The notes below the pieces were generated by a model. It was not told where the DNA came from. It searched no databases and saw nothing but the letters and a program-made list of their open reading frames with translations. A stretch of 64,000 nt of DNA from assembly GCA_021654635.1 (NCBI GenBank), contig AP025179.1, positions 1,550,001-1,614,000 on the forward strand. The letters are read 5' to 3'. The DNA is from Mycobacterium kiyosense. GTDB taxonomy: Bacteria; Actinomycetota; Actinomycetes; Mycobacteriales; Mycobacteriaceae. This document shows, in pieces, positions 17,044 to 26,654 of this stretch. A program made the position numbers and the translations under genes. The number at the start of each line of letters is the position of its first letter. Position 1 is the stretch's first letter.

Positions 17044-18072
17044 TCAGCGCGCGTTGATCAGCTTGGTCACGCCGCGCATCACCGAACGGCTCACCGCACG
17101 CCGGATCCGCTGACCGACCGGTGCCGGCGTTGCCGGCTGCGGTGGGCCCAGCCGGGGGAACAGTGCGAGCGCATTCGTCCGCTCGATCGCCGTGCGGGTT
17201 TGCGGATCGATGCCCGGGTAGGTTTCCAGGCCCGCGGCGAACAGCTTGCCGACCGCAACCGGGGCGAATGGCCAGTCGGATCCGAAGGTGAGGTGTCCCG
17301 GCTTGGCGAAGGCCAACAGGCTGGGCAGCGCGGCGGCGCTGGACGACAACGCGGTGTCGAAGTAGAAGCCGGCGAAGTCGTCCAAGGCGTCGGCCGGACT
17401 GCGGCCGGTATCGCCGGTGATCGCGATCGCCATCCGGTGGGCGGAGTAGGGCACGAAACCGCCGGCATGGCTCAGGATGAACTTGATATTCGGGTAACGC
17501 TGTCGTATCCCGTTGCGCACCAACAAATATGCGGCGCGGGTGGTGTCGAGCAAGAAGTCGACGGCAAACGGCACCACGCCTGGCACCTGCGGTCCGGGCA
17601 GGTCGGCGGGATGGATGAAGACCACCGCCGAACGCGCGTCCAGGGCGGCGAACAACTCGTCCTGCCCCTCCTGGCCCAGGTACTGCCCGGCGTTATTGGC
17701 AAGCAGCACCACCCCGTCGGCGCGCAACGTGTCCAACGCGCGCACCGCCTCTGCCGAAGCCGCCTCGACGTTTGGCATCGCGACGGTGGCGAAGAAGCCG
17801 AAACGTGGTTCGGCGGCCACGAGTTCGGCGCCGTAGTCGTTCAGGTCGCGGGCCAGTGCGACGGCATCAGCGGGTTTGGACAGAAACGTGGTGCCGGGGG
17901 TGGACACCGACAGGATGGCAGTGGCGACGTCGAGTTCGGCCATCGTCTGCAGTGACCCCTCGGGGCTCCAGTCCGGCATGGCTCGCCCGCCTGCGGCCTC
18001 GATCCCTGCCTTCCGCAATGCGTCGCGGTAGAAGTCGGGAACCATGTGGTGGTGCGTGTCGATCCGGGGCAT
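17044..18072 (-). CDS. Amidohydrolase family protein (ACMSD-like)
   Basis: A 342-residue metal-dependent hydrolase. MPRIDTHHHMVPDFYRD carries the HxH metal motif, VVFIHPADLP and FILSHAGGFVPY hold later histidines, and FGSDWPFAP supplies the catalytic Asp. This pattern fits the amidohydrolase_2 group, which includes decarboxylases and lactone hydrolases. It diverges from the TetR gene at 18148 with a perfect 14-base palindrome in between, so the TetR protein probably controls it. Confidence 0.88.
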   Translation of the reverse strand: MPRIDTHHHMVPDFYRDALRKAGIEAAGGRAMPDWSPEGSLQTMAELDVATAILSVSTPGTTFLSKPADAVALARDLNDYGAELVAAEPRFGFFATVAMPNVEAASAEAVRALDTLRADGVVLLANNAGQYLGQEGQDELFAALDARSAVVFIHPADLPGPQVPGVVPFAVDFLLDTTRAAYLLVRNGIRQRYPNIKFILSHAGGFVPYSAHRMAIAITGDTGRSPADALDDFAGFYFDTALSSSAAALPSLLAFAKPGHLTFGSDWPFAPVAVGKLFAAGLETYPGIDPQTRTAIERTNALALFPRLGPPQPATPAPVGQRIRRAVSRSVMRGVTKLINAR

Positions 18073-18093
18073 GCCGCTCCTCAAGCCTGTAGT

Positions 18094-18107
18094 GTAGTGA
18101 TCACTAC
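18094..18107. promoter_or_regulatory. Palindromic operator between amidohydrolase and TetR genes
   Basis: gtagtgatcactac is a perfect 14-base palindrome in the 75-base divergent gap. Size and position match a TetR operator allowing one regulator dimer to control both directions. Confidence 0.65.
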
Positions 18108-18147
18108 GGTAACTATAGGTGCCGGCGCGGGATCAAGGGGAGGTGGC

Positions 18148-18795
18148 ATGACCGACAAGAGTGCGGCGTCCGAGCAGAAGGCCGAGCGGGCGCGCAAACG
18201 CCGCGCCGACGGTGAGCTGTCCCGCACCCGGATCCTGGATGCGGCCACCGAAATCGCAGCCGAACGCGGCTACGAAGGCACCAGCATCGGTCTGGTGAGC
18301 AAGAAGTGCGGGTTGCCGGCGAGCTCGATCTACTGGCACTTCAAGGATAAAGACGACCTGATCGCGGCCGTCATCGAGCGCAGTTTCGGCGCGTGGCTGT
18401 CCGCCTGGCAGCTCCCCGACGAAGGCAGCCTCGAAGAACGGACCATCGGACTCGCCACGCAAGCCGCCAAGGCGTTCCTGGAGGCACCGGACTTCATCCG
18501 GCTCGGGTTGATGCTGGCCCTGGAACGCCGGCCCATCGAACCGCGCGCCCGCACGATGTTCCTTCAGGTTCGCGCCCAGGCGTTCCAGCAGATGGTGCGC
18601 AACTTCACCGAGTACGCCGGCGGACTCACCGCCGCCCAGATCCACCATTTGGCGACGTACGCGGTGGCGGGTGCCGACGGACTCTTCATCGCCAGCGAGA
18701 TCGGCGGTGATGCGGTCGACATGATCGCCCTGTTCGAGATGCACGGGCGCGCCATCTATGGACTGGCCCGCAGCATGCTCGACGGGACTACTTGA
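18148..18795 (+). CDS. TetR family transcriptional regulator
   Basis: A 215-residue regulator. After a basic N-terminal tail the DNA-binding domain reads SRTRILDAATEIAAERGYEGTSIGLVSKKCGLPASSIYWHFKDKDDLI. The ATG at 18148 has gggagg upstream; a longer frame begins at 18046 but lacks a good ribosome site. It is divergent from the amidohydrolase and converges on fadE24, overlapping its end by 8 bases. Autoregulation through the palindrome at 18094-18107 is likely. Confidence 0.92.
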   Translation: MTDKSAASEQKAERARKRRADGELSRTRILDAATEIAAERGYEGTSIGLVSKKCGLPASSIYWHFKDKDDLIAAVIERSFGAWLSAWQLPDEGSLEERTIGLATQAAKAFLEAPDFIRLGLMLALERRPIEPRARTMFLQVRAQAFQQMVRNFTEYAGGLTAAQIHHLATYAVAGADGLFIASEIGGDAVDMIALFEMHGRAIYGLARSMLDGTT

Positions 18796-19991
18796 GCTCG
18801 GCCGACGACAGGCCCAGCAGGCGCCGGGCGACCACCAGTTGCTGGATCTGCTGGGTTCCCTCGAAGATGTCCAGGATCTTGGAGTCGCGTCCCCACTTCT
18901 CCAGCAGCATCTGCTCCGAATAGCCTGTGGTGCCGGCCAATTCGACCGACTTCAAGGTGACGTCGGTAGCCATCCGGCCGGCCTTGGCCTTACTCATCGA
19001 CGCCTCTTTGGAGTTCGGGATGCTGTTGTCGGCCTGCCATGCCGCGCGCAGCGCCAACAAATAGCTGGCCTCCCAGTCCGACTCCATTCGCAGGAACTCC
19101 GCGGCGGCCGCGCTCTGGGCGTGCGACGGCCGGTCGTAGTCGATCTCCACTCCGGCCTCAGTGAGAATCCGGCGGATCTCTTCCAGGGCGGCGCGCCCGA
19201 TCCCCACGGCCATGGCCGCGACGATCGGCCGGGTGTTGTCGAAGGTCTCCATCACCCCGGAAAAGCCCTTGCCTTCTTGGATTTCCGGGTCGCCGAGAAT
19301 GTTGTCCTTGGGAATGCGGACGTTGTCGAAGCGGATCACCGCGGTGTCGGAGCCCTTGATGCCCAGCTTGTGCTCGAGGCGCTCCACGGTGACACCGGGA
19401 TGCTCGCGCGGCACGATGAACGACTTGATCGCCGCCCGGCCCTTGGACTTGTCCAGCGTCGCCCACACCACGATGTGGGTGGCGCGCGAACCGGCCGTGA
19501 CGAAGATCTTCTCGCCGTTGATCACGTACTCGTCGCCGTCGAGGGTCGCGGTCGTCGACACCGCCGCCGAGTCCGAGCCGAAACCTGGTTCGGTGATTGC
19601 CATTGCGGCCCATACCTTGCCGAGGCGCTCCAGTTGCTCGTCGGTCGCGACCGCGGAGATGGCCGCATTGCCCAGCCCCTGATAGGGGATGGACAGCATC
19701 ATCGCCACGTCGCCCCAGCTGGCTTCCATGGTCTGTACCAGCGCGGCCATGTTGGCGCCGTTGTGGTTGTCCTCCTTGGTCGCCGCCCCGCGGAGTTCGT
19801 CGGCGCCGGCGAAGCTGAACGACTCCCGAGGCCCCCTCGAAGAGGGCGATCAGGGTGTCGAGTTCGACCGGGTAGGCGTGTTCCTTCAGGTCGTACTTGC
19901 GGGCGATCGGGCGCACCATCTCGGCGATACCCTGATGCGTCTTGGTGATCACCGCTTGCAACTTGCCCGGAAGCTCCAGATTGATTGCCAT
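18788..19991 (-). pseudogene. fadE24: Acyl-CoA dehydrogenase FadE24, one frame break
   Basis: The N-terminal part (ATG at 19991, MAINLELPGKLQAVITKTHQG) and the large remainder (AALVQTMEASWGDVAMMLS to the end, VARRLLGLSSAELK) both match Mtb FadE24 (Rv3139), but they lie in different frames. At 19825-19827 a ccc replaces the expected cc; deleting one base restores EGASESFSFAGADELRGAA and a protein of about 400 residues. The enzyme belongs to the acyl-CoA dehydrogenases, with TEPGFGSDSAAV and FEGTQQIQQLVVARRLLG intact. In Mtb it pairs with FadE23. A single-base error in the sequence is the simplest explanation. Confidence 0.88.
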
Positions 19992-20046
19992 GATTGATCT
20001 TTCGCTCGAAGAAGTATGTTCTCTAGCCGACCCGTCAGCTGACCAC

Positions 20047-21444
20047 TCAGATGACTACGACGCCCTCGGCGACGCCGATGGCCCGCAGGTCGCGGTACCA
20101 GCGTTCGACCGGGTGCTCTTTGGTGTAGCCGTGGCCACCGAGCAACTGCACGCCGTCCAGGCCGATCTGCATGCCCTTGTCGGTGCCGAATCGCTTGGCG
20201 AGCGCGGCTTCCCGGGCGAACGGCAGACCCTGCTCGGCACGGGAGGCACCGCGCCAGGTGATCAGGCGCAGCCCGTCCAGCTCGATGGCGATGTTGGCGC
20301 ACATGAACGCGACGGCTTGACGACGGGCGATCGGCTCGCCGAACGCCTCGCGCTCCTTGACATAGGGGATGACGTAGTCGAGCACCGCGTGCGAGGTACC
20401 CACTGCCAGGGCGGCCCACCCCAATCGGGCCAGGGCGATGGCCTCGGAGTAGTCCTCGTCGCACGCCTGGTCCTCGCCGAGACGGGCGCTGCGCGGCACC
20501 GTGACGCCGGACAGCTCAACCTGGCCCAGCGCCGCGGCGCGGATACCCATGCTCGGGTCGGACTTGACGGACAGGCCTGTGGCGGACGACTCGACGACGA
20601 ACAGCGCCGGCTTGCCGTTGAGCTGCGCGCCGATCACGAAGAGTTCGGCCTCGGCCGCGGCGGGCACCAGTGATTTCACACCGTCGAGGCGATAGCCGGA
20701 CGGGGTGCGCACCGCGGTGGTCCGCAACCGGGTGGGGTCGAACAGCGGATGCGGTTCGGCGATCGCCACGCATGCCTGCGGCACATTCTCGCCGGCAAAC
20801 TCCTTCAGGTAGGTGGCCTGCTGGTCGGCGCTGCCCCAGTGCGTCAGCGCGGCAGCCACACCGCCGGGGGCCAGGATCGGCAGCGCCTGACCCATGTCGC
20901 CGTACGCCAACGCCTCGGCCACCAGCGCGTTGGTCACCGTGGAGCGGTGCTCGGCGATGCCGTCGAAGTCCTCGGGGATGTTGATCGCGGTGATGCCCAA
21001 CTCGGCGGCCTTGGCGAGCAGGCCGTCCGGGTAGTGGGTGGCCTCGTCGGCGTCGTGCGCGGCCGGACGCAGGATCTCGGCGGCGAATTCTTCGACGGTC
21101 TCGACGATCATCTTCTGGTCGTCGTCCGGTGTGAGGTCGAAGTAGTTCTTGCCGCTGGACTTCAGCCGGGTCGGCGCGCCACGCAGGTTCTGCACTCGCT
21201 TGAACTGCCGGGTGGCGGCAGTGGTGGTGGAAAACATCTGCTTGGCGCCGTACCGCAGGGTGCGGTTCAGCGGGGCGCGCAGGTGGTGCTTGTCCAGGAA
21301 TTCCTGGCCGACGACGGGGGTCAGCAACGCCAGCGCGACGTCGATTCCGGTGCGCTTGTGGGGCTTCATCCCGATCGTCGTCTGGTCCTCACCACGCTTT
21401 TTGGCGCGGGAACGGGAAGCGGAAGCGGGAAGTGTCTCGGTCAT
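20047..21444 (-). CDS. fadE23: Acyl-CoA dehydrogenase, probable FadE23
   Basis: A 465-residue acyl-CoA dehydrogenase. The first 100 residues are an extension (MTETLPASASRSRAKKRGED, then KRTGIDVALALLTPVVGQEF) before the core starts at FDLTPDDDQKMIVETVEEFA. Core motifs are CVAIAEPHPLFDP, GYRLDGVKSLVPAA, LGWAALAVGTSHAVLDY and LLGGHGYTKEHPVERWYRDLRAIGV. The usual TEP signature reads AEP here, and the catalytic Glu region is not obvious, so it may be the non-catalytic half of a heteromeric FadE23-FadE24 enzyme, as in alpha2beta2 steroid dehydrogenases; that is inference. Position next to fadE24 supports the name. Confidence 0.82.
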   Translation of the reverse strand: MTETLPASASRSRAKKRGEDQTTIGMKPHKRTGIDVALALLTPVVGQEFLDKHHLRAPLNRTLRYGAKQMFSTTTAATRQFKRVQNLRGAPTRLKSSGKNYFDLTPDDDQKMIVETVEEFAAEILRPAAHDADEATHYPDGLLAKAAELGITAINIPEDFDGIAEHRSTVTNALVAEALAYGDMGQALPILAPGGVAAALTHWGSADQQATYLKEFAGENVPQACVAIAEPHPLFDPTRLRTTAVRTPSGYRLDGVKSLVPAAAEAELFVIGAQLNGKPALFVVESSATGLSVKSDPSMGIRAAALGQVELSGVTVPRSARLGEDQACDEDYSEAIALARLGWAALAVGTSHAVLDYVIPYVKEREAFGEPIARRQAVAFMCANIAIELDGLRLITWRGASRAEQGLPFAREAALAKRFGTDKGMQIGLDGVQLLGGHGYTKEHPVERWYRDLRAIGVAEGVVVI

Positions 21445-21481
21445 ATCGGCAGCCTCTGTCGGTGGGGCGATGCGTACCACC

Positions 21482-21505
21482 CTATCTTACTGCGGAGTAA
21501 GATAG
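21482..21505. promoter_or_regulatory. Inverted-repeat operator upstream of fadE23-fadE24
   Basis: ctatcttact and agtaagatag are perfect 10-base inverted arms separated by gcgg, 38 bases before the fadE23 start and 16 bases from the end of hisN. This is a strong candidate for a TetR-type repressor site controlling fadE23-fadE24. It could also fold as a hairpin in RNA, but it lacks a U-run. The regulator is unknown. Confidence 0.72.
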
Positions 21506-21520
21506 TTAGGGCGGTGTTAG

Positions 21521-22312
21521 CTAACTCACATCGTCGCGCAGGCGGTTCAGCACCCGCCCGTGCAGCGGGCCGTTGGTGGCAACGGCGCTGCCGCCATGTG
21601 GCCCCGGCGTGCCATCGAGGCTGGTGAAACGGCCACCGGCCTCGCGCACCAACACGTCGAGTGCGGCCAGGTCCCATACCGACACTTCCGGTTCGGCGGC
21701 GATGTCCACCGCGCCTTCGGCCAGTAGGCAATAAGACAGGAAGTCGCCGTAGCCGCGCACCCGCCACACCGCGTCGGTCAGTTCGATGAACCGGTCGCGC
21801 AATCCGAGTTGCGCCCACCCCGACAGGCTGGAGAACGACAGGCTGGCCGAATCCAGTTCAGCCACCGCCGAAACGGACACTCGGCGCGGCTGGGCATCGT
21901 CGACCGCGGCGTAGGCGCCGGCGCCTTGCGCGGCCCACCACCGGCGCCGCAACGCCGGCGCGCTCACCACACCGACAATCGGCACGCCGTCCTGCAACAG
22001 CGCGATCAAGCTGGCCCACACCGGTACCCCGCGCACGAAGTTCTTGGTGCCGTCGATCGGGTCGATGATCCACTGCCGTCCGGTGAATGCGGGGGTGCCG
22101 CCGAACTCCTCGCCGAGCACGTCGTCACCGGGCCGGCCGACCGCGATGGCACCGCGCAGCTCGGATTCCACGTCGCGGTCGGCGTCGGTGACCGGAGTCA
22201 GGTCAGGTTTGGTCTCGACCCGCAGGTCCAGTGCGCCGAAGCGGGCCCGGGTCAACTCGTCGGCCCGGTCGGCGAGCTCCAGTGCGAACTCGAGATCATC
22301 GTTGCGGCCCAT
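21521..22312 (-). CDS. hisN: Histidinol-phosphatase, inositol-monophosphatase fold
   Basis: A 263-residue member of the inositol monophosphatase family, orthologous to Mtb HisN (Rv3137). The metal site is visible as DVLGEEFGG and [26 protein letters not shown] (DPIDGT motif), followed by [21 protein letters not shown] (WDxAA). It removes phosphate from L-histidinol phosphate in histidine synthesis. In Mtb pflA lies between hisN and fadE24; here hisN is directly followed by the fadE23 operator, so pflA is missing from this place. Confidence 0.93.
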   Translation of the reverse strand: MGRNDDLEFALELADRADELTRARFGALDLRVETKPDLTPVTDADRDVESELRGAIAVGRPGDDVLGEEFGGTPAFTGRQWIIDPIDGTKNFVRGVPVWASLIALLQDGVPIVGVVSAPALRRRWWAAQGAGAYAAVDDAQPRRVSVSAVAELDSASLSFSSLSGWAQLGLRDRFIELTDAVWRVRGYGDFLSYCLLAEGAVDIAAEPEVSVWDLAALDVLVREAGGRFTSLDGTPGPHGGSAVATNGPLHGRVLNRLRDDVS

Positions 22313-22335
22313 GCCAGCAGTCCTACCATGGCCTG

Positions 22336-22686
22336 ATGTGGGAATTCATGATGCTGCTCCTGCTGGTAGGGGTGTTGGTGCTGCTGCTGGCACCGCGCTT
22401 CCGGCGGCCCGGCCCGCGCGGGGCGCGCGCCGGCGGCACGTTGCTGGTGACCGGCGTCAGCCCCCGACCGGACGCCGTCGGTGAGCAGTTCGTGACCATC
22501 GCCGGGGTCATCAACGGGCCCACCGTCAACGAACACCCCGTGCACCGGCAGCTGGCCGTCGACGTCGCCCAATGGCCGGTGGTCGGACAGCAATTCCCCG
22601 TCGTCTACTCACCGAACAACCCGGACAACTGGAATTTCGCCCCCGCGGAGCCGCCGCCCGGACAAGACCAGGACTACCCGTGGTGA
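22336..22686 (+). CDS. Small membrane-anchored protein of unknown function
   Basis: A 116-residue protein with an N-terminal membrane helix ([20 protein letters not shown]) followed by a small domain reading [42 protein letters not shown]. The soluble part is probably extracytoplasmic or membrane-apposed. It diverges from hisN with a 23-base gap and converges on the SPFH gene, overlapping it by 13 bases. I do not recognise a family. Confidence 0.7.
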   Translation: MWEFMMLLLLVGVLVLLLAPRFRRPGPRGARAGGTLLVTGVSPRPDAVGEQFVTIAGVINGPTVNEHPVHRQLAVDVAQWPVVGQQFPVVYSPNNPDNWNFAPAEPPPGQDQDYPW

Positions 22687-23471
22687 TTCACCTTGTCGAT
22701 CGCGTCCCGCAGCACGTCGGGGTTGCGCAGGAACGGCGTGATGATGTCGACCGGCAGCGGGAAGACCACCGTCGAGTTCTGGTCGGCTCCCAGCTCCAAA
22801 AGTGTTTGCAGATAACGCAGTTGCAATGATGCCGGGCTCTTCGAGAGCGTCTCGGCGGCTTCGCGCAGTTCCTCGGATGCCTGTAGTTCACCGCGCGCGT
22901 TGATCACCTTCGCGCGCCGCTCCCGCTCGGCTTCGGCTTCGCGCGCCATGGCGCGCTGCATCGACTCGGGGATCTCGACGTCCTTGATCTCGACCACCCG
23001 CACCTGCACACCCCACGGCTCGGTCATCTTCTCGATGATGGTGCGCAGGTCGCTGTTGAGGTCCTCGCGATGGGCCAGCAAGGTGTCCAGGTCGACGCGG
23101 CCCAGCAGCGACCGCAACGTGGTCTGGGCGATCTGCGAGGTGGCCACCGCGTAGTTCTCCACCGCCAGAATGGCTTTCAGTGGATCGGTCACCGCGAACA
23201 TGACGACGGCATTCACCCGGGCGGGCACGTTGTCGCGGGTGATCACCTCCTGGGGCGGGATGGTCAGCGTCACCAGCCGCTGGTCGACCCGAATCATCCT
23301 GTCCACCAAGGGAATCAGCAGCCGCAAACCGGGCTGGTACAGCGGGCGCACATGGCCCATCCGGAACACCACCCCGCGCTCGTACTCGCGCAGCACCGCC
23401 AACGAGACCATGGCGAGCCCCGCCAAGATCACCACGACGACGGCGAGGGCCCCCATCGCCACACCCGTCAT
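22674..23471 (-). CDS. SPFH/stomatin-type membrane protein
   Basis: A 265-residue stomatin/prohibitin-family protein. An N-terminal membrane helix (ALAVVVVILAGLAMVSLAVL) is followed by the SPFH domain: REYERGVVFRMGHVRPLYQPGLRLLIPLVDRM, and later GVQVRVVEIKDVEIPESMQRAMAREAEAERERRAKVI. The C-terminal helix should drive oligomerisation into membrane scaffolds. The ATG at 23471 overlaps the stop of the zinc-ribbon membrane gene as ATGA. It is the third gene of the norZ operon and may organise or protect membrane enzymes; that role is inferred. Confidence 0.9.
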   Translation of the reverse strand: MTGVAMGALAVVVVILAGLAMVSLAVLREYERGVVFRMGHVRPLYQPGLRLLIPLVDRMIRVDQRLVTLTIPPQEVITRDNVPARVNAVVMFAVTDPLKAILAVENYAVATSQIAQTTLRSLLGRVDLDTLLAHREDLNSDLRTIIEKMTEPWGVQVRVVEIKDVEIPESMQRAMAREAEAERERRAKVINARGELQASEELREAAETLSKSPASLQLRYLQTLLELGADQNSTVVFPLPVDIITPFLRNPDVLRDAIDKVNHHG

Positions 23472-24091
23472 GCCTTGTCCTCCTTGCCTTCCCAGCCGCC
23501 CCAGCGGGTGGAGTACCGGTCGACCGCGGCCGCCACCTGGTCCTCGATGGCGGTGCGGTGCGGCAGATAGTCGGGCGCGTTGGCCGGGGTGTGCCACAGA
23601 TGGCGAGCCAACGGCAGGCCCAGCAGCCCGACCACCAGGATGGTACCCGCCAGCACCAGCACGTCGGCGACGGAGTGGTCGGCGAACAACATCGCCGACG
23701 GCAGCACGATGCCGAATGCGGCTACAGCGCAGGCGATTCCACGGTGAAAGCGACCCGCCTCCGAATGCGGCCACGGGTCGATCTCCCGGCTGATCTCGCG
23801 GCCGTGATCGGAGGTGGTGCAGGTGGACTTGACCGGGCAGCTGTTACACACCACCGGCAGCGCCCGGTACCGCATCACCCGGTGCTTGGGGTCGAACGAA
23901 CTCGGCCACAGCCAGTGATCCTGCGGGCACACCCAGGCGTCGTGATCCGGGCGGTACCTGAATTGCCCGGTGCGCCACGCCGCCGCACGCGCCGAAGCGT
24001 GTCGGGCCATCGCGTCGAAGCACCAACCGATGCCCAACAGCACCAGCGCGTAACCGGCTGTCAGCCAAACCGTGGTCGCCGGTGCGGCCAT
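23468..24091 (-). CDS. Membrane protein with a transposase-type zinc ribbon, in the norZ operon
   Basis: A 207-residue protein with an N-terminal membrane helix (about 8-24), a central cysteine domain and two membrane helices near 120-160. The cysteines C55, C82, C85 and C91 (CP...VVCNSCPVKSTCT) followed by GREISREIDP resemble the zinc ribbon of IS1182-type transposases (C..CPxxxxCT...GR). No DDE catalytic core is present. It lies 3 bases after norZ and overlaps the SPFH gene, so it is part of an NO-reductase operon. It might bind a metal or take part in assembly or redox sensing; no function is established. Confidence 0.72.
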   Translation of the reverse strand: MAAPATTVWLTAGYALVLLGIGWCFDAMARHASARAAAWRTGQFRYRPDHDAWVCPQDHWLWPSSFDPKHRVMRYRALPVVCNSCPVKSTCTTSDHGREISREIDPWPHSEAGRFHRGIACAVAAFGIVLPSAMLFADHSVADVLVLAGTILVVGLLGLPLARHLWHTPANAPDYLPHRTAIEDQVAAAVDRYSTRWGGWEGKEDKA

Positions 24092-24094
24092 AAC

Positions 24095-26421
24095 TCAGGC
24101 CTTCGCCGCCGGTTGCGCTTGCACCTCGGTGTACAGCGGGTGCTCGGGCAACTCGTCGACGGTGGTGCCGGAGCGGAAGTTACGCAACGCCGTCCACGCG
24201 ATCCAGACGAACGGCAACACCCCACCGACGATCAGGATGACATCGCCCGGCATTCGCAGCCATTCCAGCACCGCGTTGCCCGGCTTGGTGATGTAACCCA
24301 GCGCCCGCGCCTCGTAGTAGCCGTCGCCGACGGAGTGGTAGAGCTGCATCACGCCGAGCGGCAGCAAGGTCACGAACACCATCCAGGCCAGCCCGATGTT
24401 CATGCACCAGAACGAGATTCGGGCCAGCTTCTCCGGCCACTTGTCGGCCGGGATGACATAGCGGAATGCGAACATCGCCAGTCCGACGGCGAGCATGCCG
24501 TACACGCCCATCATGGCCGCGTGCCCGTGATTGGCCGTCAGCGCCGTGCCGATCTGGTAGTAGGACACCACCGGCAGGTTGATCAGGAACCCCGAAGATG
24601 CCCGCCCCCAGGAAGTTCCAGAATCCGACCGCCACCAGGAACATCACCGCCCAGCGGTGCGGGAAGGGGGTTGGCGTCACCGCTCTGCTGGCGCGCACCG
24701 AGCTGCAGGAACGCCCACGCCTCGACCGTCAGGAACGTCAGCGGAATCACTTCAGCCGCGGAGAAGAACGCGCCGAGTGCCATGTGTTCCACCGGAGTTC
24801 CGGAGAAGTACAGATGGTGCATGGTCCCGATCACGCCACCAGCCGAGTACAGGATCACATCCAGGAAGATCACGCCCAGCGCGATACGTTCACGCACCAC
24901 GCCGAGCAACACGAACATGTAGGCCACCATCACGGTGGTGAACAACTCGAGGAAATCCTCGACCCACAGGTGCACCACCCAGAACCGCCAGAAGTCGGCG
25001 ACGGTGTAATGGGTGTCGCTGGTGGCGAGCAGTCCGACCGCGTAGAACATCGGGATCGCCAGGCCGGAGAAGAAGAACAGCCAGGGCATGTTCATCTTCG
25101 ACTCGCCCTTGAGCCTGGCCCGCATGCCGCGCCAGATGATCGCGATCCAGATGAACAGGCCGGCCACCAGCAGGATCTGCCACAGCCGCGGCAGGTCGAG
25201 GTACTCCCACTGCTGCGACAACAGGCCACCCTCGGGGATCACCCCGTAGATGGACAGCGCTTCACAGGTCAGTGAGCCGAACACCACCAGCGCGACCGCG
25301 CCCAACAGGATGTAGGCCAGCAGCCCTTGGCGTTTGGGCTCCCGGCGCGCGATGAACGGCACCAGGAAGATCCCGCCGGCCAGGAATGCGGCCGCCGTCC
25401 AGAACAGCGCCAGCTGCAGATGCCAGGTGCGGGCCAGGTTGTAGGGCAGGACGCGGGCCAGGTCGAGCCCGAAGAACGTGGACAGGTCGGCCCGATAATG
25501 CTCGGCCGCCGCGCCCAGCAGCGTCTGCGCCAGAAACAGCACGGATACCACCGCGAAGAACCAGATGCAGGCGCGTTGCGCCCGGGTCAACGGCACCTCG
25601 CCGGGCTGGCGGAACGACAGCGTCGAGGTCTCGGCACCGTGCCAGCCGACCTTCTGGCTCCAGCGGCCGTAGACGGCGAACATGACCCCGATGCCGCCCA
25701 GCAGCGCGATCAGCGACAGCGCCGACCACACGATCACCGCTGCGGTCGGCCCATTGTCCACGCGCTGCTCGGCCGGCCAGTTGTTGGTGTAGGAGTACTT
25801 ATGGCCGGGCCGTTCGGCCGCCGCGGCCCAGGCGGTCCACGCGAAGAATGCCGTCAACTGCCGGATCTGGGTTTTGTCGGTGATCAGCTGCGGCAACAAC
25901 CCGTACTTGGTGGAGTTCTCGCCGAAATATGCCGCATAGTGACCCTGGATGCGCTCGAATGCGGCCGTTTGCTTATCGGTGAAGACCAGCGTCTTGGTAT
26001 CGGGGTTGTAGCGGTTGGTGCGGAACTCGGCGACCACCCGTTCGTGCGGGTTGGCGACACCCTCGGCGCGGAACTGGCCGGTGACGTCGTCGGTGGCCAG
26101 CCGCAGATATTCGGCGGTGTAATCGGGTCCCAGGTAGGCGCCGTGGCCCAGCACCGACCCGTACTGCATCAGGCCACGGGCCTGGTACAACTCCTGCCCC
26201 CTGGTGATGTCCTCGCTGGTGAACAACACCTGCCCCGATGCACTGACCACCTTGTCCGGCATCGGCATTGCTGCGGTGTAGGTCCGGTAGGCCAGGATTC
26301 CCATCACCAGGAAGCCGAAGATCATCACCAGCGCGACGCCCTGAATCCACCCTTTCCCAACCAGCGGTTGAGCCGAGGGATGACCGGAACCGGGCGACGA
26401 AGAAACCTCTTGAACAGCCAT
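24095..26421 (-). pseudogene. norZ: Quinol-dependent nitric oxide reductase, two frame breaks
   Basis: The N-terminal 595 residues encode a qNOR: a membrane anchor, a cytochrome-c-like globular region (FTSEDITRGQELYQARGLMQYGSVLGHGAY), then the haem-copper oxidase fold with HLWVEDFLELFTTV and IGTMHHLYFSG, which carry haem and Fe(B) ligands. The C-terminus (ALTANHGHAAMMGVYG to LYTEVQAQPAAKA) is in other frames. Two single extra bases explain this: five instead of four C at 24666-24670 (minus strand) and four instead of three G at 24590-24593. Removing both gives NPFPHRW and GAGIFGFLINLPVVSYYQ and an enzyme of about 775 residues. It reduces NO to N2O using quinol. Divergent from usp-devR-devS. 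Confidence 0.88.
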
Positions 26422-26558
26422 TCACAGGACTCCTGTCTAGGCGATTTTCTGGGCGATGGGCTGATCGCCGGGACGTCGGTGCGGGATTTTCACAGCGCGT
26501 CCGGTGAATATCCAATTCGTATCCGGCGTCCCTCGCAAGAGGAGATTCGCCGGTTTCA

Positions 26559-26573
26559 AGGACCAATGGCACT
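26559..26573. promoter_or_regulatory. Probable DosR/DevR box between norZ and usp
   Basis: AGGACCAATGGCACT fits the Dev box form GGGACCAATGGCCCT with two mismatches. It lies 82 bases before usp and about 140 bases before norZ, in the divergent gap, so DevR could activate both. No binding data. Confidence 0.55.
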
Positions 26574-26654
26574 GGACGGGTGACCAACGCCCCTGGGACC
26601 CGCAGGTCGACCGCAATAACGTTCGAATTGAGCACGGATGGAAGGGAGACGGCG

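Noticed and set aside
21482..21505. Intrinsic terminator for fadE23 or hisN
   Set aside because: It lies upstream of both leftward-reading fadE23 and beyond the hisN end without a U-run; an operator fits better, although hairpin formation cannot be excluded.
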